Source of the DNA: Aquimonas sp041395245
Lineage (GTDB): Bacteria > Pseudomonadota > Gammaproteobacteria > Xanthomonadales > Xanthomonadaceae
Reading direction: 5' to 3'
NCBI GenBank assembly: GCA_041395245.1
Contig: JAWLAY010000014.1
Span: forward strand, 62,001 to 126,000
Length of the DNA: 64,000 nt
Position 1 is the first letter of the stretch. Each line of letters begins with the position of its first letter. The notes beneath the pieces are model-generated. The model did not search any database. It was not told where the DNA came from and saw nothing but the letters and a program-made list of their open reading frames with translations. A program made the position numbers and the translations under genes. This document shows positions 7,276 to 17,000 of the stretch, piece after piece.

Positions 7276-10026
7276 ATGACTACGCTGGACTGGTCCGAAA
7301 TCCGCCGCCTGTTTGACCTGGTTTGTGAACGCCCGGCCAGTGAATGGCGTCAGGCTTTGTACGATCTGGGTGCCAGCGCCGATCTGGCCGATGAGGTCAT
7401 CGCCCTGTGTGACGCGCAGACGCGCGGCGTTGCCTTGCAGCGGCCATTGCAGGAAGTGTTGGCCTCACTGGATGAAGAGCTGGCGCCGGGCACCCGGTTG
7501 GGGCCGTGGCGGATTCTCTCGACCCTCGCCGAAGGTGGGATGGGGCGGGTCTATCTGGCCGAGCGAGGCGACGGGCAATACGAGCAGCGTGTCGCGATCA
7601 AGCGTCTGCGCGCGCTGGCGCGTCCGGAGGACGAGCAGTTGATCCGACGCGAGCGACAGATTCTCGCCGATCTGGTCCATCCGCACATTGCGCGTCTGCT
7701 CGACGGTGGAGCCGATGCCAGTGGTCGTCCGCACCTGGTGATGGAATACGTCGAAGGCATTCGTGTCGACCGCTGGTGTCGCGAGCAGCAACTCGGTCTG
7801 GAAGCGCGTCTGCGCCTGTTTCAGCAAATTTGCCGGGCCGTGCATTTCGCGCACCAGCGAATGATCCTGCACTGTGATCTGAAGCCCTCCAACATCCTCG
7901 TCCGTCGCAACGGCTTCCCGGTCTTGCTGGACTTCGGCATTGCCCGTCTGGTCGGGGCGGAGGGTCGTGGCGAGGGCGGTGGCTACATGACGCCCCGCTA
8001 CGCCAGTCCGGAACAGAAAGCCGGTGCCAGCGTGGGAGTTGCCAGCGACGTCTACAGCCTGGGGCTGATTCTGGCCGAACTGCTTTCGCACGAGAGTCCG
8101 GAGGCCAGCGCGACCGTTCGCATGGATGCGGCGCCCACCGTGCCGCCCAGCGAACGCGCGCTACAAGACAAGGTGTCATGGGGTCGACGGCTGCGCGGTG
8201 ACTTGGATGCCATCGTCATGATGGCGTGTGCCGAATCGCAGGGACATCGGTATGCGAGCGCGGCGGCGATGGCCGATGACATCGGTCGGTTTCTTGAGCA
8301 CCATCCCGTGCAGGCGCGCGGTAATGGACTGGGTTACCGGTTTCGACGTTTCGTGCGCCGTCGCTGGCCTTTGGTCGCCGGATTGGCGGTGATGATGGTG
8401 ATGGCGGCCACCTTCACGCTGAGTCTGGTTCACCAGTTGCAACGCACCCAGCTGGCGGAGGCGCAGGCGCGGCAGGAGGCGGAACAGAGTCGGCTGGTTC
8501 TCGAGTATCTGCAGTCGGTCTTCGAGTACGCCAATCCGGAAAAGGGCGCGCGACCCGGAATCACCGCGCGCGAATTGCTGGATGCGGCGCGTGCGCAAAT
8601 CGACAGTGGCCTGAAGGCCGCACCGGCCTTGCAGTTGCGCCAATTGCTGGCACTCGGCTGGGTGTACCACGCGATGGGGCTGCCAACCGAAGCGCTCCAG
8701 CTTTTTGACAAGGCCGCCGCCATTCCGATTGCGGATGAGCGCACGCATTTCGAGGTATTGAACGCGCAGGCGCAGGGGCTCTGGCGTCAGGGTGAACTGC
8801 GCAAGGCCGAAACGGTGGCTCGCGCGGCGTATGCCGTGGCGCGGGAAGTTCTGCCCGAGGTGTCAGAAGGGCGTGCGCAGTCGATGACGACGCTGGCCCT
8901 CATTCTGGATGAAAACTTCAAGCACGAAGAGGCCAAATCCCTGTTCGAGCAGGTTCTGCAGATCCGTAGCACGTTGTTCGGGCCACGCAGCCTGAAGGTC
9001 TCAACGACGCTGCACAACCTGGGCATGATGGCCCATCACTTGGGTGACCTCGACAAGGCGGAGCAACTTTATGCCGAGTCGCTCGCCATCAAGACGGATC
9101 AGCTTGGGCGCGCGCATCCCAATGCGCTGACCACGCTGGAGAATCAGGCCAGGGTTCGGCGTGATCGCGGTGACTATGCGACGGCGGAAGCGCTGTTTCG
9201 CGAGATTTTGCAGGCGCGAACCCGCATTCACGGCGAGCATTCCGCCTTCGTCGCGGATGCCGCCAACGAGCTGGCCAATGTGTTGCACGACGCGGGACGT
9301 TACCGCGATGCAGCGGGGTTTTACCGGCAGTCCTTGGATCTGACCGTGACACTCTCCGGCGAAGACAGTGCGGACGCGGCGCGGCTGCAGAACAATCTGG
9401 CCTCGCTGTATGAAGATCGTGGTGCCTATGCCAGCGCAGAGTCGCTGTATCGACAATCGCTCGCTTCGCGCCTGACGCATCTTGGCGAGGGCCATGGCCT
9501 GGTGGCGCGTGCGCAACACAATCTGGCGCGGGTATTGGTCAAGCAGGGGCGCGATATTGAGGCTGCCCCGCTGCTGGAGAAGGCCCTGCAAGCGCGGCGT
9601 CAGACCTTCGGCGAGAACGATGCGCAGACGCTTGGTTCGCGCGCCTTGCACGCATGGTTGCTGGCGCGTCAGGGTGATCCGGTTCGCGCTGCAGGTGACA
9701 TCCGCGCGGTCGTTCTGGCCTTGAAATCCTTACCTGAAGCAGACCCCTTGCTACGCGTCTTCATCTTTCGCTGTCAGGCGCATATCGCAACGCTTTCCGG
9801 TGATCCGGAACAGCGACGTCTGGCACTGCAGCACGCGGATGAGGTGCTCGCCAGTCATTGGGGCGTGGGCCATCCGATACGCGCCGAGCTGCAATTGCTG
9901 CGGGCCGCGGACGGCGGAGCGGCATCGCATGATGCCGACGTGTTGCGCGCGGCGGCCAGCGTGGTTCGGCGCGAGCTCGACCCGGCGCATCCGGCGCAGC
10001 GCTTGCTCGGTGAACTCGGGCTCTGA
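7276..10026 (+). CDS. Transmembrane Ser/Thr protein kinase with C-terminal TPR array
   Basis: A 916-aa Hanks-type kinase. The Gly-rich loop L-A-E-G-G-M-G-R-V-Y-L is at about 84-94, the ATP-binding lysine in V-A-I-K at 109, the catalytic loop H-C-D-L-K-P-S-N at 199-206, and D-F-G at 219-221. A T-P-R-Y-A-S-P-E-Q activation segment and P+1 loop follows at 239-247. The catalytic loop has Cys 200 where most kinases have Arg (HRD). One transmembrane helix lies at about 363-386. A long TPR region follows, with repeats such as T-T-L-H-N-L-G and L-Q-N-N-L-A-S-L-Y-E-D-R-G-A-Y. This layout (cytoplasmic kinase, one TM helix, extracytoplasmic TPRs) is known in Xanthomonad relatives. It ends the run that starts with the ECF sigma. 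Confidence 0.93.
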   Translation: MTTLDWSEIRRLFDLVCERPASEWRQALYDLGASADLADEVIALCDAQTRGVALQRPLQEVLASLDEELAPGTRLGPWRILSTLAEGGMGRVYLAERGDGQYEQRVAIKRLRALARPEDEQLIRRERQILADLVHPHIARLLDGGADASGRPHLVMEYVEGIRVDRWCREQQLGLEARLRLFQQICRAVHFAHQRMILHCDLKPSNILVRRNGFPVLLDFGIARLVGAEGRGEGGGYMTPRYASPEQKAGASVGVASDVYSLGLILAELLSHESPEASATVRMDAAPTVPPSERALQDKVSWGRRLRGDLDAIVMMACAESQGHRYASAAAMADDIGRFLEHHPVQARGNGLGYRFRRFVRRRWPLVAGLAVMMVMAATFTLSLVHQLQRTQLAEAQARQEAEQSRLVLEYLQSVFEYANPEKGARPGITARELLDAARAQIDSGLKAAPALQLRQLLALGWVYHAMGLPTEALQLFDKAAAIPIADERTHFEVLNAQAQGLWRQGELRKAETVARAAYAVAREVLPEVSEGRAQSMTTLALILDENFKHEEAKSLFEQVLQIRSTLFGPRSLKVSTTLHNLGMMAHHLGDLDKAEQLYAESLAIKTDQLGRAHPNALTTLENQARVRRDRGDYATAEALFREILQARTRIHGEHSAFVADAANELANVLHDAGRYRDAAGFYRQSLDLTVTLSGEDSADAARLQNNLASLYEDRGAYASAESLYRQSLASRLTHLGEGHGLVARAQHNLARVLVKQGRDIEAAPLLEKALQARRQTFGENDAQTLGSRALHAWLLARQGDPVRAAGDIRAVVLALKSLPEADPLLRVFIFRCQAHIATLSGDPEQRRLALQHADEVLASHWGVGHPIRAELQLLRAADGGAASHDADVLRAAASVVRRELDPAHPAQRLLGELGL

Positions 10027-10075
10027 TTTTTCCAATGCGACGCGGCGTGCGCGCGACATGGGCGGGCTGGGCGGC

Positions 10076-10321
10076 TCAGGATGTCCGCCAGTCGCGAAGT
10101 CCGGTGATCACCGCCGCACGGTAGTGCTGCGGCGGCGCCTTGTTGCTGGCGTTGTCTGTCGCCACCGTCTGCAGGTTTGTCCGCAGTCCGGGCGTCTGGC
10201 CGCGCTCGATCCGCTGCAGCCAGTGGGCGACGTCCTGCGCATCGGTAGGCAACAGGCTGCGCAACCGTGGTGAACGGGTCTCGCGACGATCCTGCTGCGC
10301 CGTGTCGTTTGCCATGGACAT
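10076..10321 (-). CDS. Small hypothetical protein, 81 aa
   Basis: An 81-aa hydrophilic protein beginning M-S-M-A-N-D-T-A-Q-Q. I do not recognise the family. Support comes mainly from the start. On the minus strand a full AAGGAG sits 6 nt before the ATG at 10319-10321, which is better than most starts in this window. The protein is rich in Arg, Gln, Asn and Thr, with one L-x-x-I-E-R-G helix and no membrane segment or cysteine. It converges with the kinase gene, with 49 bp between stop codons. Confidence 0.6.
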   Translation of the reverse strand: MSMANDTAQQDRRETRSPRLRSLLPTDAQDVAHWLQRIERGQTPGLRTNLQTVATDNASNKAPPQHYRAAVITGLRDWRTS

Positions 10322-10664
10322 GTCCAACTCCTTGCTCGTTCAGGGAGTTCCATTCAAGCCCGCGCTGACGACGCTATCGGGCCATGAAACGACCCGGCGC
10401 TGATCGATTGCGGCAAAACGCGGGCAGCGCATCCACGGGCTCCTGGCGCTTTGCCGCCTTCTTCAAGTCGCCGCATCACGGTGTCAGCGTGTGACAGACC
10501 AAACAGATCAAGCACTTGGCGTGCCTGTCCTTCGTGCAAGCCGTTCTTGGCTCGCCTTCTTCAGGGCGTTTTTCAACAGCCTGCTAAAATGGCGCCGTTC
10601 TTCAACGGCAGATTCCGCCGCGCATCCCGCGCGTTGCGGTCATGCCCATTGCTCCGGGTGAACC
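10322..10664. other. Divergent intergenic region upstream of ettA
   Basis: About 340 bp between the 81-aa gene (leftward) and ettA (rightward). A TAAAAT hexamer at about 10585 is a plausible -10 element for ettA, but I cannot pair it with a good -35. A short leftward open frame (10354-10539) lacks an ATG and a ribosome binding site and could be a gene remnant. No repeats or hairpins stand out. Confidence 0.4.
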
Positions 10665-12326
10665 ATGCAATACATCTACACCATGATCGGCGTCAGCAAG
10701 GTCGTGCCGCCGAAGCGCGAAATCATCAAGGACATCTCGCTGTCCTTCTTTCCCGGCGCAAAGATCGGTCTACTTGGCCTCAATGGTGCGGGCAAGTCCA
10801 CGGTGCTGCGCATCATGGCGGGCGTGGACAAGGACTTCGTCGGTGAGGCCCGTCCGCAGCCTGGCATCAAGGTGGGCTATCTGGAGCAGGAGCCGCGCCT
10901 GACGCCCGATCAGACCGTTCGCGAAGCGGTCGAGGAAGGCGTCGGCGATATCCTCAGCGCGCAGGCCGACCTGGACAAGGTCTATGCGGCCTACGCGGAA
11001 GAGGGTGCAGACTTCGACAAGCTGGCATCGGAGCAGGCCCGGCTGGAGGCCATTCTGGAGTCCGGCGATGCACATACGCTGGAGCAGCAACTGGAAGTCG
11101 CGGCCGACGCGCTTCGACTGCCGCCCTGGGAGGCCGTGATCGGTAACCTGTCCGGTGGTGAAAAGCGTCGTGTGGCCCTGTGCCGACTGCTGTTGTCCAA
11201 GCCCGACATGCTGCTGCTGGACGAACCGACCAACCATCTTGACGCCGAGTCGGTGGAGTGGCTGGAACAGTTCCTGGCGCGTTTCCCCGGAACCGTCGTG
11301 GCGGTGACCCATGATCGCTACTTCCTCGATAACGCCGCAGAGTGGATTCTCGAACTGGATCGCGGTCGCGGTATTCCGTGGAAAGGCAACTACACCGAGT
11401 GGCTGATGCAGAAGGACGAGCGCCTGAAGCAGGAAGAAAATCAGGAGAAGGCGCGCCAGAAGGCGATTGCCAAGGAACTGGAATGGGCGCGCCAGAACGC
11501 CAAGGGCGGGCGCTCCAAGGGCAAGGCCCGCTTGGCGCGCATCGAGGAATTGCAATCCGTCGATTACCAGCGCCGCAACGAGACCAACGAGATTTTCATT
11601 CCGCCGGGTGAGCGACTCGGCAACAGCGTCATCGAGTTCAAGCACGTCAGTAAATCGTTTGGCGACCGCATGCTCATCGATGACTTGAGCTTCATCATTC
11701 CCGGCGGTGCGATCGTCGGCATCATCGGCCCGAACGGCGCCGGCAAGTCAACCCTGTTCAAGATGATTACCGGCATCGAGAAGCCCGACTCCGGTGAAGT
11801 GGCCATCGGGCCAACCGTCAAGTTGGCCTATGTCGACCAGAGTCGCGACAAGCTGGAGGGCAATCACAACGTCTTCCAGGAGGTGTCGGGCGGTTCGGAC
11901 ATCCTCAACATCAATGGCATCGAGATCCAGTCGCGCGCCTATATCGGGCGCTTCAACTTCAAGGGACAGGATCAACAGAAGATCGTCAGTACCTTGTCGG
12001 GCGGCGAGCGCGGGCGACTGCATCTGGCCAAGACCTTGTTGCAGGGCGGCAACGTGCTGTTGCTGGACGAACCCTCCAACGATCTCGACATCGAAACCCT
12101 GCGCGCACTGGAAGACGCGCTGCTGGAGTTCCCCGGCTGCGTGATGGTGATCAGCCATGACCGCTGGTTCCTGGACCGTATCGCGACCCACATCCTCGCT
12201 TTCGAAGGCGATTCGCATGTGGAGTTCTTCCAGGGTAACTACCGCGAGTACGAGGAAGACAAGAAGCGCCGTCTGGGTGAAGAGGGTGCCAAGCCCAAGC
12301 GCGTGCGCTACAAGAAGCTGGTCTGA
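10665..12326 (+). CDS. ettA: Energy-dependent translational throttle protein EttA (ABC-F ATPase)
   Basis: A 553-aa ABC-F protein with two nucleotide-binding domains and no membrane segments. It binds the ribosomal E site and gates entry into elongation according to ATP/ADP. The first Walker A is G-L-N-G-A-G-K-S-T and the first signature L-S-G-G-E-K-R-R. The second Walker A is G-P-N-G-A-G-K-S-T and the second signature L-S-G-G-E-R-G-R. Both Walker B segments (L-L-L-D-E-P) are intact. The N-terminus M-Q-Y-I-Y-T-M and C-terminus R-Y-K-K-L are characteristic of EttA rather than Uup or YheS. A hairpin follows the stop codon. Confidence 0.97.
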   Translation: MQYIYTMIGVSKVVPPKREIIKDISLSFFPGAKIGLLGLNGAGKSTVLRIMAGVDKDFVGEARPQPGIKVGYLEQEPRLTPDQTVREAVEEGVGDILSAQADLDKVYAAYAEEGADFDKLASEQARLEAILESGDAHTLEQQLEVAADALRLPPWEAVIGNLSGGEKRRVALCRLLLSKPDMLLLDEPTNHLDAESVEWLEQFLARFPGTVVAVTHDRYFLDNAAEWILELDRGRGIPWKGNYTEWLMQKDERLKQEENQEKARQKAIAKELEWARQNAKGGRSKGKARLARIEELQSVDYQRRNETNEIFIPPGERLGNSVIEFKHVSKSFGDRMLIDDLSFIIPGGAIVGIIGPNGAGKSTLFKMITGIEKPDSGEVAIGPTVKLAYVDQSRDKLEGNHNVFQEVSGGSDILNINGIEIQSRAYIGRFNFKGQDQQKIVSTLSGGERGRLHLAKTLLQGGNVLLLDEPSNDLDIETLRALEDALLEFPGCVMVISHDRWFLDRIATHILAFEGDSHVEFFQGNYREYEEDKKRRLGEEGAKPKRVRYKKLV

Positions 12327-12348
12327 CGCGTTCCCGTTGTGACCACGC

Positions 12349-12374
12349 CGAGGGCCGCCGCGATGCGGCCCTCG
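12349..12374 (+). terminator. Hairpin after ettA, probable terminator
   Basis: A perfect 10-bp GC-rich stem (CGAGGGCCGC and its complement) encloses a 6-nt loop, 22 bp after the ettA stop and 16 bp before the end of the convergent EamA gene. No long T-run follows on either strand, so it may act in both directions but is not a classic intrinsic terminator. Confidence 0.55.
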
Positions 12375-12390
12375 TCGTTGGTGACGGTGT

Positions 12391-13344
12391 TCAGTCGATG
12401 ATGTCCTTGGCCTCGGCGGCCATCAGCATTTCCGGATGCTGCGCGGGTTGCTGGCGTCGGGTGTGCCACCAGTCCAGCAGGGGATGGGCGGTGACCGCCA
12501 ACAGCAACAAGGTCACGCCGAGATAGAAGCTCAAGCCCAGCTCGCGTTGTTCCTGAAACAGGACGATGGCGAAGGCGATGGTGTAGACCGGCTCCAGATT
12601 CACCGCCATCTGGGCGCTGAAGGCGCTCATGTGGCGCAGCGCGATCAACGACAGCGTGAAGGGCAACAGGGTGCAGGCGTATGCCAGCAGCAACAGATAA
12701 CCGCCATCACGCAGATCCGGCCACCAAGCGCTGCCATCCGGCAACGGAAACAACAGCAACAGCAGCGGTGACAACAGTCCGACGGTCGCGGCACCGGCCG
12801 CCATTTCCAGCGCGGTGACCGCCAGCGGGTCGGCGTGCTCGACCAGACGTTTGTTCAGTGCGCTGAAAATTGCGACGACAAAGGCGGAGAACACCCCGAT
12901 TGCGATCCCGAGGTGCATCCCACTTGGAACGCCGCCGACCACCAGCATCACGCCCGGAATCACCGCCACGCCAAGCAACAGTTCGCGACGCCGGAAGGCG
13001 CGCTTGGCGAGCAGCGGCTCGATCATCGAGACGAACACCGAACCCATCGCCATGCAGGTCGCGGCGACCGACGCATTGGAGAGCTTGATGGAGGCGTAGA
13101 ACGTGACCCAATGCAGCGCGACCAATGCACCAATACCGGCGTAGGCCCAGCGCAACCGCCGCGACATGTTGGCCAGGTGTCGCCAGATGCGCGGCAGCAG
13201 CGCCAGCGTGCCCGCCACCAGCAGCATGCGCCACCACACGAGTGGCAAGGCGGGCAGCGAAATCAGCTTGCCGAGGATGGCGGTGAAGCCCCAGAGAAAG
13301 ACACAGAAGTGAATCTGCAGTTGTGCGCGCAGGGTGGGGGCCAC
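12391..13344 (-). CDS. EamA/DMT-superfamily inner-membrane transporter
   Basis: A 317-aa protein with about ten predicted transmembrane helices and two internally similar halves, typical of drug/metabolite exporters of the EamA (RhaT/YdcZ-like) group. The first half starts with C-V-F-L-W-G-F-T-A-I-L-G-K-L and the second with V-F-S-A-F-V-V-A-I-F-S-A-L-N-K-R. The C-terminal tail is hydrophilic. The start is GTG 13344, chosen because the first helix begins about 10 residues later. The substrate cannot be told from sequence. It converges with ettA and is followed leftward by the shared hairpin. Confidence 0.9.
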   Translation of the reverse strand: MAPTLRAQLQIHFCVFLWGFTAILGKLISLPALPLVWWRMLLVAGTLALLPRIWRHLANMSRRLRWAYAGIGALVALHWVTFYASIKLSNASVAATCMAMGSVFVSMIEPLLAKRAFRRRELLLGVAVIPGVMLVVGGVPSGMHLGIAIGVFSAFVVAIFSALNKRLVEHADPLAVTALEMAAGAATVGLLSPLLLLLFPLPDGSAWWPDLRDGGYLLLLAYACTLLPFTLSLIALRHMSAFSAQMAVNLEPVYTIAFAIVLFQEQRELGLSFYLGVTLLLLAVTAHPLLDWWHTRRQQPAQHPEMLMAAEAKDIID

Positions 13345-13466
13345 GACGGCTCATCGGCGAAAACAGGAAGCGCAGTGTAGTGCGGCGAGTGCGCGGCGTC
13401 AGGGCCGAAAACCGTCAAAGGGCGAACCCGACCCGCGAGCCGGATTCGCCGTGACGCCATGGCTTG

Positions 13467-13940
13467 TCAGTCCAGCAGCGAACGCAGCATCCAGGCGTTC
13501 TTTTCGTGGATCACCAGGCGTTGCGTGAGCAGATCGGCGGTGGGCTCGTCACCGGCTTCACCGGCCGCCTTCAGCACTTTGCGCGCACTCCGGCAAACCG
13601 CCTCGTTGCCCAGAACAAGCTGCTTGATCATTTCCTTGGCTTCCGGCACGACGCCATCGGCGTCCTCTGCAATGCTGGTCAGTTTCGCCAGCTGCGCATA
13701 GGTGCCTGGCGCCTTGAAGCCCAGCGAGCGAATCCGTTCGGCAATCGCGTCCAATGCGGTCCATTGTTCGTTGTACTGGCCTTCGAACATCAGGTGCAGG
13801 CTGTTGAACATGGGTCCGGTGACGTTCCAGTGGTAGTTGTGCGTCTTCATGTAGAGCGTGTAGGCGTCAGCCATGAAGTGCGACAGGCCGTCGGCAACCT
13901 TCTTGCGTTGTTTGTCGGTGATGCCAATGTCGATTTTCAT
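13467..13940 (-). CDS. dps: Dps family DNA-binding ferritin-like protein
   Basis: A 157-aa Dps-type miniferritin. It forms dodecamers that oxidise and store iron and protect DNA under starvation or oxidative stress. The ferroxidase-site signature H-N-Y-H-W-N-V-T-G-P-M-F-N-S-L-H is present at about residues 36-51, followed by the acidic part F-E-G-Q-Y-N-E. The C-terminal helix H-E-K-N-A-W-M-L-R closes the four-helix bundle. The start is ATG 13940, with AGGA and AAGG upstream. The frame stays open for 49 codons further, but that part has no family similarity. It is divergent from hrpA. Confidence 0.95.
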   Translation of the reverse strand: MKIDIGITDKQRKKVADGLSHFMADAYTLYMKTHNYHWNVTGPMFNSLHLMFEGQYNEQWTALDAIAERIRSLGFKAPGTYAQLAKLTSIAEDADGVVPEAKEMIKQLVLGNEAVCRSARKVLKAAGEAGDEPTADLLTQRLVIHEKNAWMLRSLLD

Positions 13941-14065
13941 CCTTGCGATCCTCAACTCGTTGGGGGCGGGTGACGGAGTCAGCATACGCCGCTGGCCAGC
14001 GCGGTAAAATTGAATTTCCGTGGCCGATCCATAGCCACACTCAATGACGACCTGTCTTGACCAAG

Positions 14066-17000
14066 ATGACTTCGACCGAGCGGCCATCGCCAGCGGATGC
14101 CGCCCTGCAACGTGCGCGCCATGACCTTCGACTCGGCTTGAGTCGGGATCAGCGGCGCTTGCATGGCCTGTGGTCTGCCTGGTCGCGTGCGGCCGAGGAT
14201 GTCGCCAAACGAACCGCCTTCGAACAGGCCTTGCACGCGTCCGTCCAGGCGCGCCAACGCCGGGCAGACGGCAAACCCAGTCCGCAGTTCGAGGATGAGC
14301 TGCCGATCACACGGGAGGCCGAGCAGATCATTGCGAGCATTCGCAAGCATCGTGTCGTGGTGATCGCGGGTGAAACCGGTTCGGGGAAGACCACCCAACT
14401 GCCGAAGCTGTGCCTGGCTGCGGGACGCGGCGAGGCAGGGGTCATCGGTTGTACCCAGCCACGACGCATCGCCGCCCGCGCCGTTGCGCGACGCGTGGCC
14501 GAAGAGCTGGGCACGCAGATTGGCGGGGCGGTCGGATTCCAGGTGCGCTTCAACGAGCAGGTTGGCGAGCAGACCTACATCAAGTTCATGACCGACGGCA
14601 TCCTGCTCGCGGAGATTCAATCCGATCGCGAGCTGTCGCGATACGACACGATCATTCTCGATGAGGCGCACGAACGCTCCCTCAATATCGATTTCCTGCT
14701 GGGTTATCTGAAGACGCTGCTGCAGCGCCGTCCCGACCTCAAGTTGATCGTGACCTCGGCCACCATCGATACCGAGCGCTTCTCAAAACATTTCAACGAT
14801 GCGCCGGTGATCCGTGTGGAGGGGCGAAGCTATCCGGTGGAAATGCGCTACCGCCCGCTGGGCGGCAAGGCCGAAGCCTTGGGTGGTGAGGAGGTGATGT
14901 CGGTCAGCGATGGCATTCTCGCCGCTATAGACGAGATCAACCACGAAAATCCTTTGGGCGACGTGCTGATCTTTCTGCCCGGCGAGCGCGAAATCCGGGA
15001 AACCCATTTGCTGCTGAGCCGTCGCAAGTACCGCGAGACCGTGGTGTTGCCCTTGTATGCGCGACTCTCGACGCGCGATCAGGATCTGGTTTTCCATCCC
15101 GGTCCGCAACGACGCATCGTGCTGGCGACCAACGTGGCGGAAACCTCGCTCACGGTGCCGCGAATCCGTTATGTCATCGATCCGGGGCAGGCGCGGATCA
15201 AGCGGTACAGCCCACGCCAGAAGCTTGACCGTCTGCAGGTCGAGCCGATCAGTCAGGCCTCGTGCAATCAACGCGCTGGGCGTTGCGGCCGCATTGCCGC
15301 AGGTGTTTGTTTTCGCCTGTTCGGCGAAGACGAGTTTCAGTCCCGACCCGAGTTCAGCGATCCGGAGATTCTGCGTTCGGCTTTGTCGGGCGTCATTCTG
15401 CGCATGCTGGCCCTGGGGCTGGGTCGGATCGAGCAGTTCCCGTTTATCGACGCCCCTGACTCACGCGCCATCAATGACGGCTGGCAGCAGTTGATCGAAC
15501 TGGGGGCGGTGGACCGCGAGCGTCGCATCACGGATCGCGGTCGACGCATGGCGCGACTTCCGCTGGATCCCAAACTGGCGCGCATGCTGCTTGCGGCGGG
15601 CGAACAGGGTTGTGTCAGGGAAATGCTGGCCATCGTGGCCTTTCTCAGTATTCAGGACCCGCGTGAACGTCCGGCCGAGGCGCGCGAAGCAGCGGACAAC
15701 GCGCATGCGCTGTTCGCCGACGCGCGCTCGGAGTTCGTCGGGGTACTCAAGCTGTGGGCGGCCTACCAGGCCGAGCACGAAGCGCGCACGCAATCGCAGT
15801 TGCGCGACTGGTGTGGCAAGCATTTCCTGTCCTTCCTGCGGATGCGCGAATGGCGCGAACTGCATCGCCAGTTGTTGATCACCAGCGAGGAGCTGGGTCT
15901 GGCCCTGCAAGCCGACGCCGCCGAATACCCGGCATTGCACAAGGCCATTCTGTGTGGTCTGCCCGCGCAGATCGGACGCAAGAACGAGAAGCAGCAGTTC
16001 GAGGCGCCACGTCAGCGTCGTTTCCAGTTGTTCCCCGGATCGGCATTGGCGCGCAAGCCGCCGCTCTGGGTGCTTTCGGCGGCCTTGCTGGAAACGCAGA
16101 AGGTCTACGGCCTGATCAATGCCGCCATCGAGCCCGACTGGGTGATCGAAGTCGCCCCGCATCTGCTCACGCGCCGCCACTACGATCCGCACTGGTCGCG
16201 GAGTCAGGGACGGGTGATCGCGTCGGAACAGATCAGCCTGCATGGTCTGGTGCTGGCACCGAAGCGACCGATTTCCTATGCCAACATCGATCCGGCGCAC
16301 GCGCGACAGTTGTTCATCCGCGAAGGATTGGTGACCGCCGAGGTCAATCTGCGGATTCCCTTGCTGGAACGCAATCAGCGGGTATTGCAGCGCGCCATGG
16401 AAGAGGAGGCCAAGCTGCGCCGCGTCGGCATCGTGATTGATGAGGAGGCTCAGGCCGAGTGGTATTCCAAACGATTGCCTGACGACGTGGCTTCCGCGCA
16501 GGAGTTGGAAGCCTGGTACAAACGGCTCTCGCCGGAACAGCGCGCGGCGCTGGAGTGGTCGGTTGACGACCTTCTGCCGCAGGAGACCAGCGATGCCGCG
16601 CGCTTCCCTGCCGAGTTTCGTGTCGGCGATGTCCGGTTGCGGCTGAGCTATCGATTCGAGCCCGGTGCGGTCGACGACGGGGTCACCCTGCATTTGCCCC
16701 TGCATCTGCTGAATGCATTGGATTCACGCGGACTGGAATGGCTGGTTCCGGGCTTGCTGGAGGATCGCGTCGCCGAGATGTTGCGTAGCTTGCCCAAGGC
16801 GATTCGACGCAATTTTGTGCCAGTGCCGGACTTTGCACGCGCCTTCGTCAATGGTCTCGGGCCGCAGAGTCCGGGCCGCGCCAGCGAGCGGCTGATCGAC
16901 GCACTGACCCGGTTCCTGTTGCGTAGCACGGGAGTCAGTGTGCCGGAGGATGCCTGGGATCTATCCGGCTTGCCGGCGCACCTGAATTTCAACCTGCGTC

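Noticed and set aside
10354..10539. Leftward 61-codon frame upstream of ettA
   Set aside because: It begins only with TTG, has no ribosome binding site and no known family; at most a remnant.
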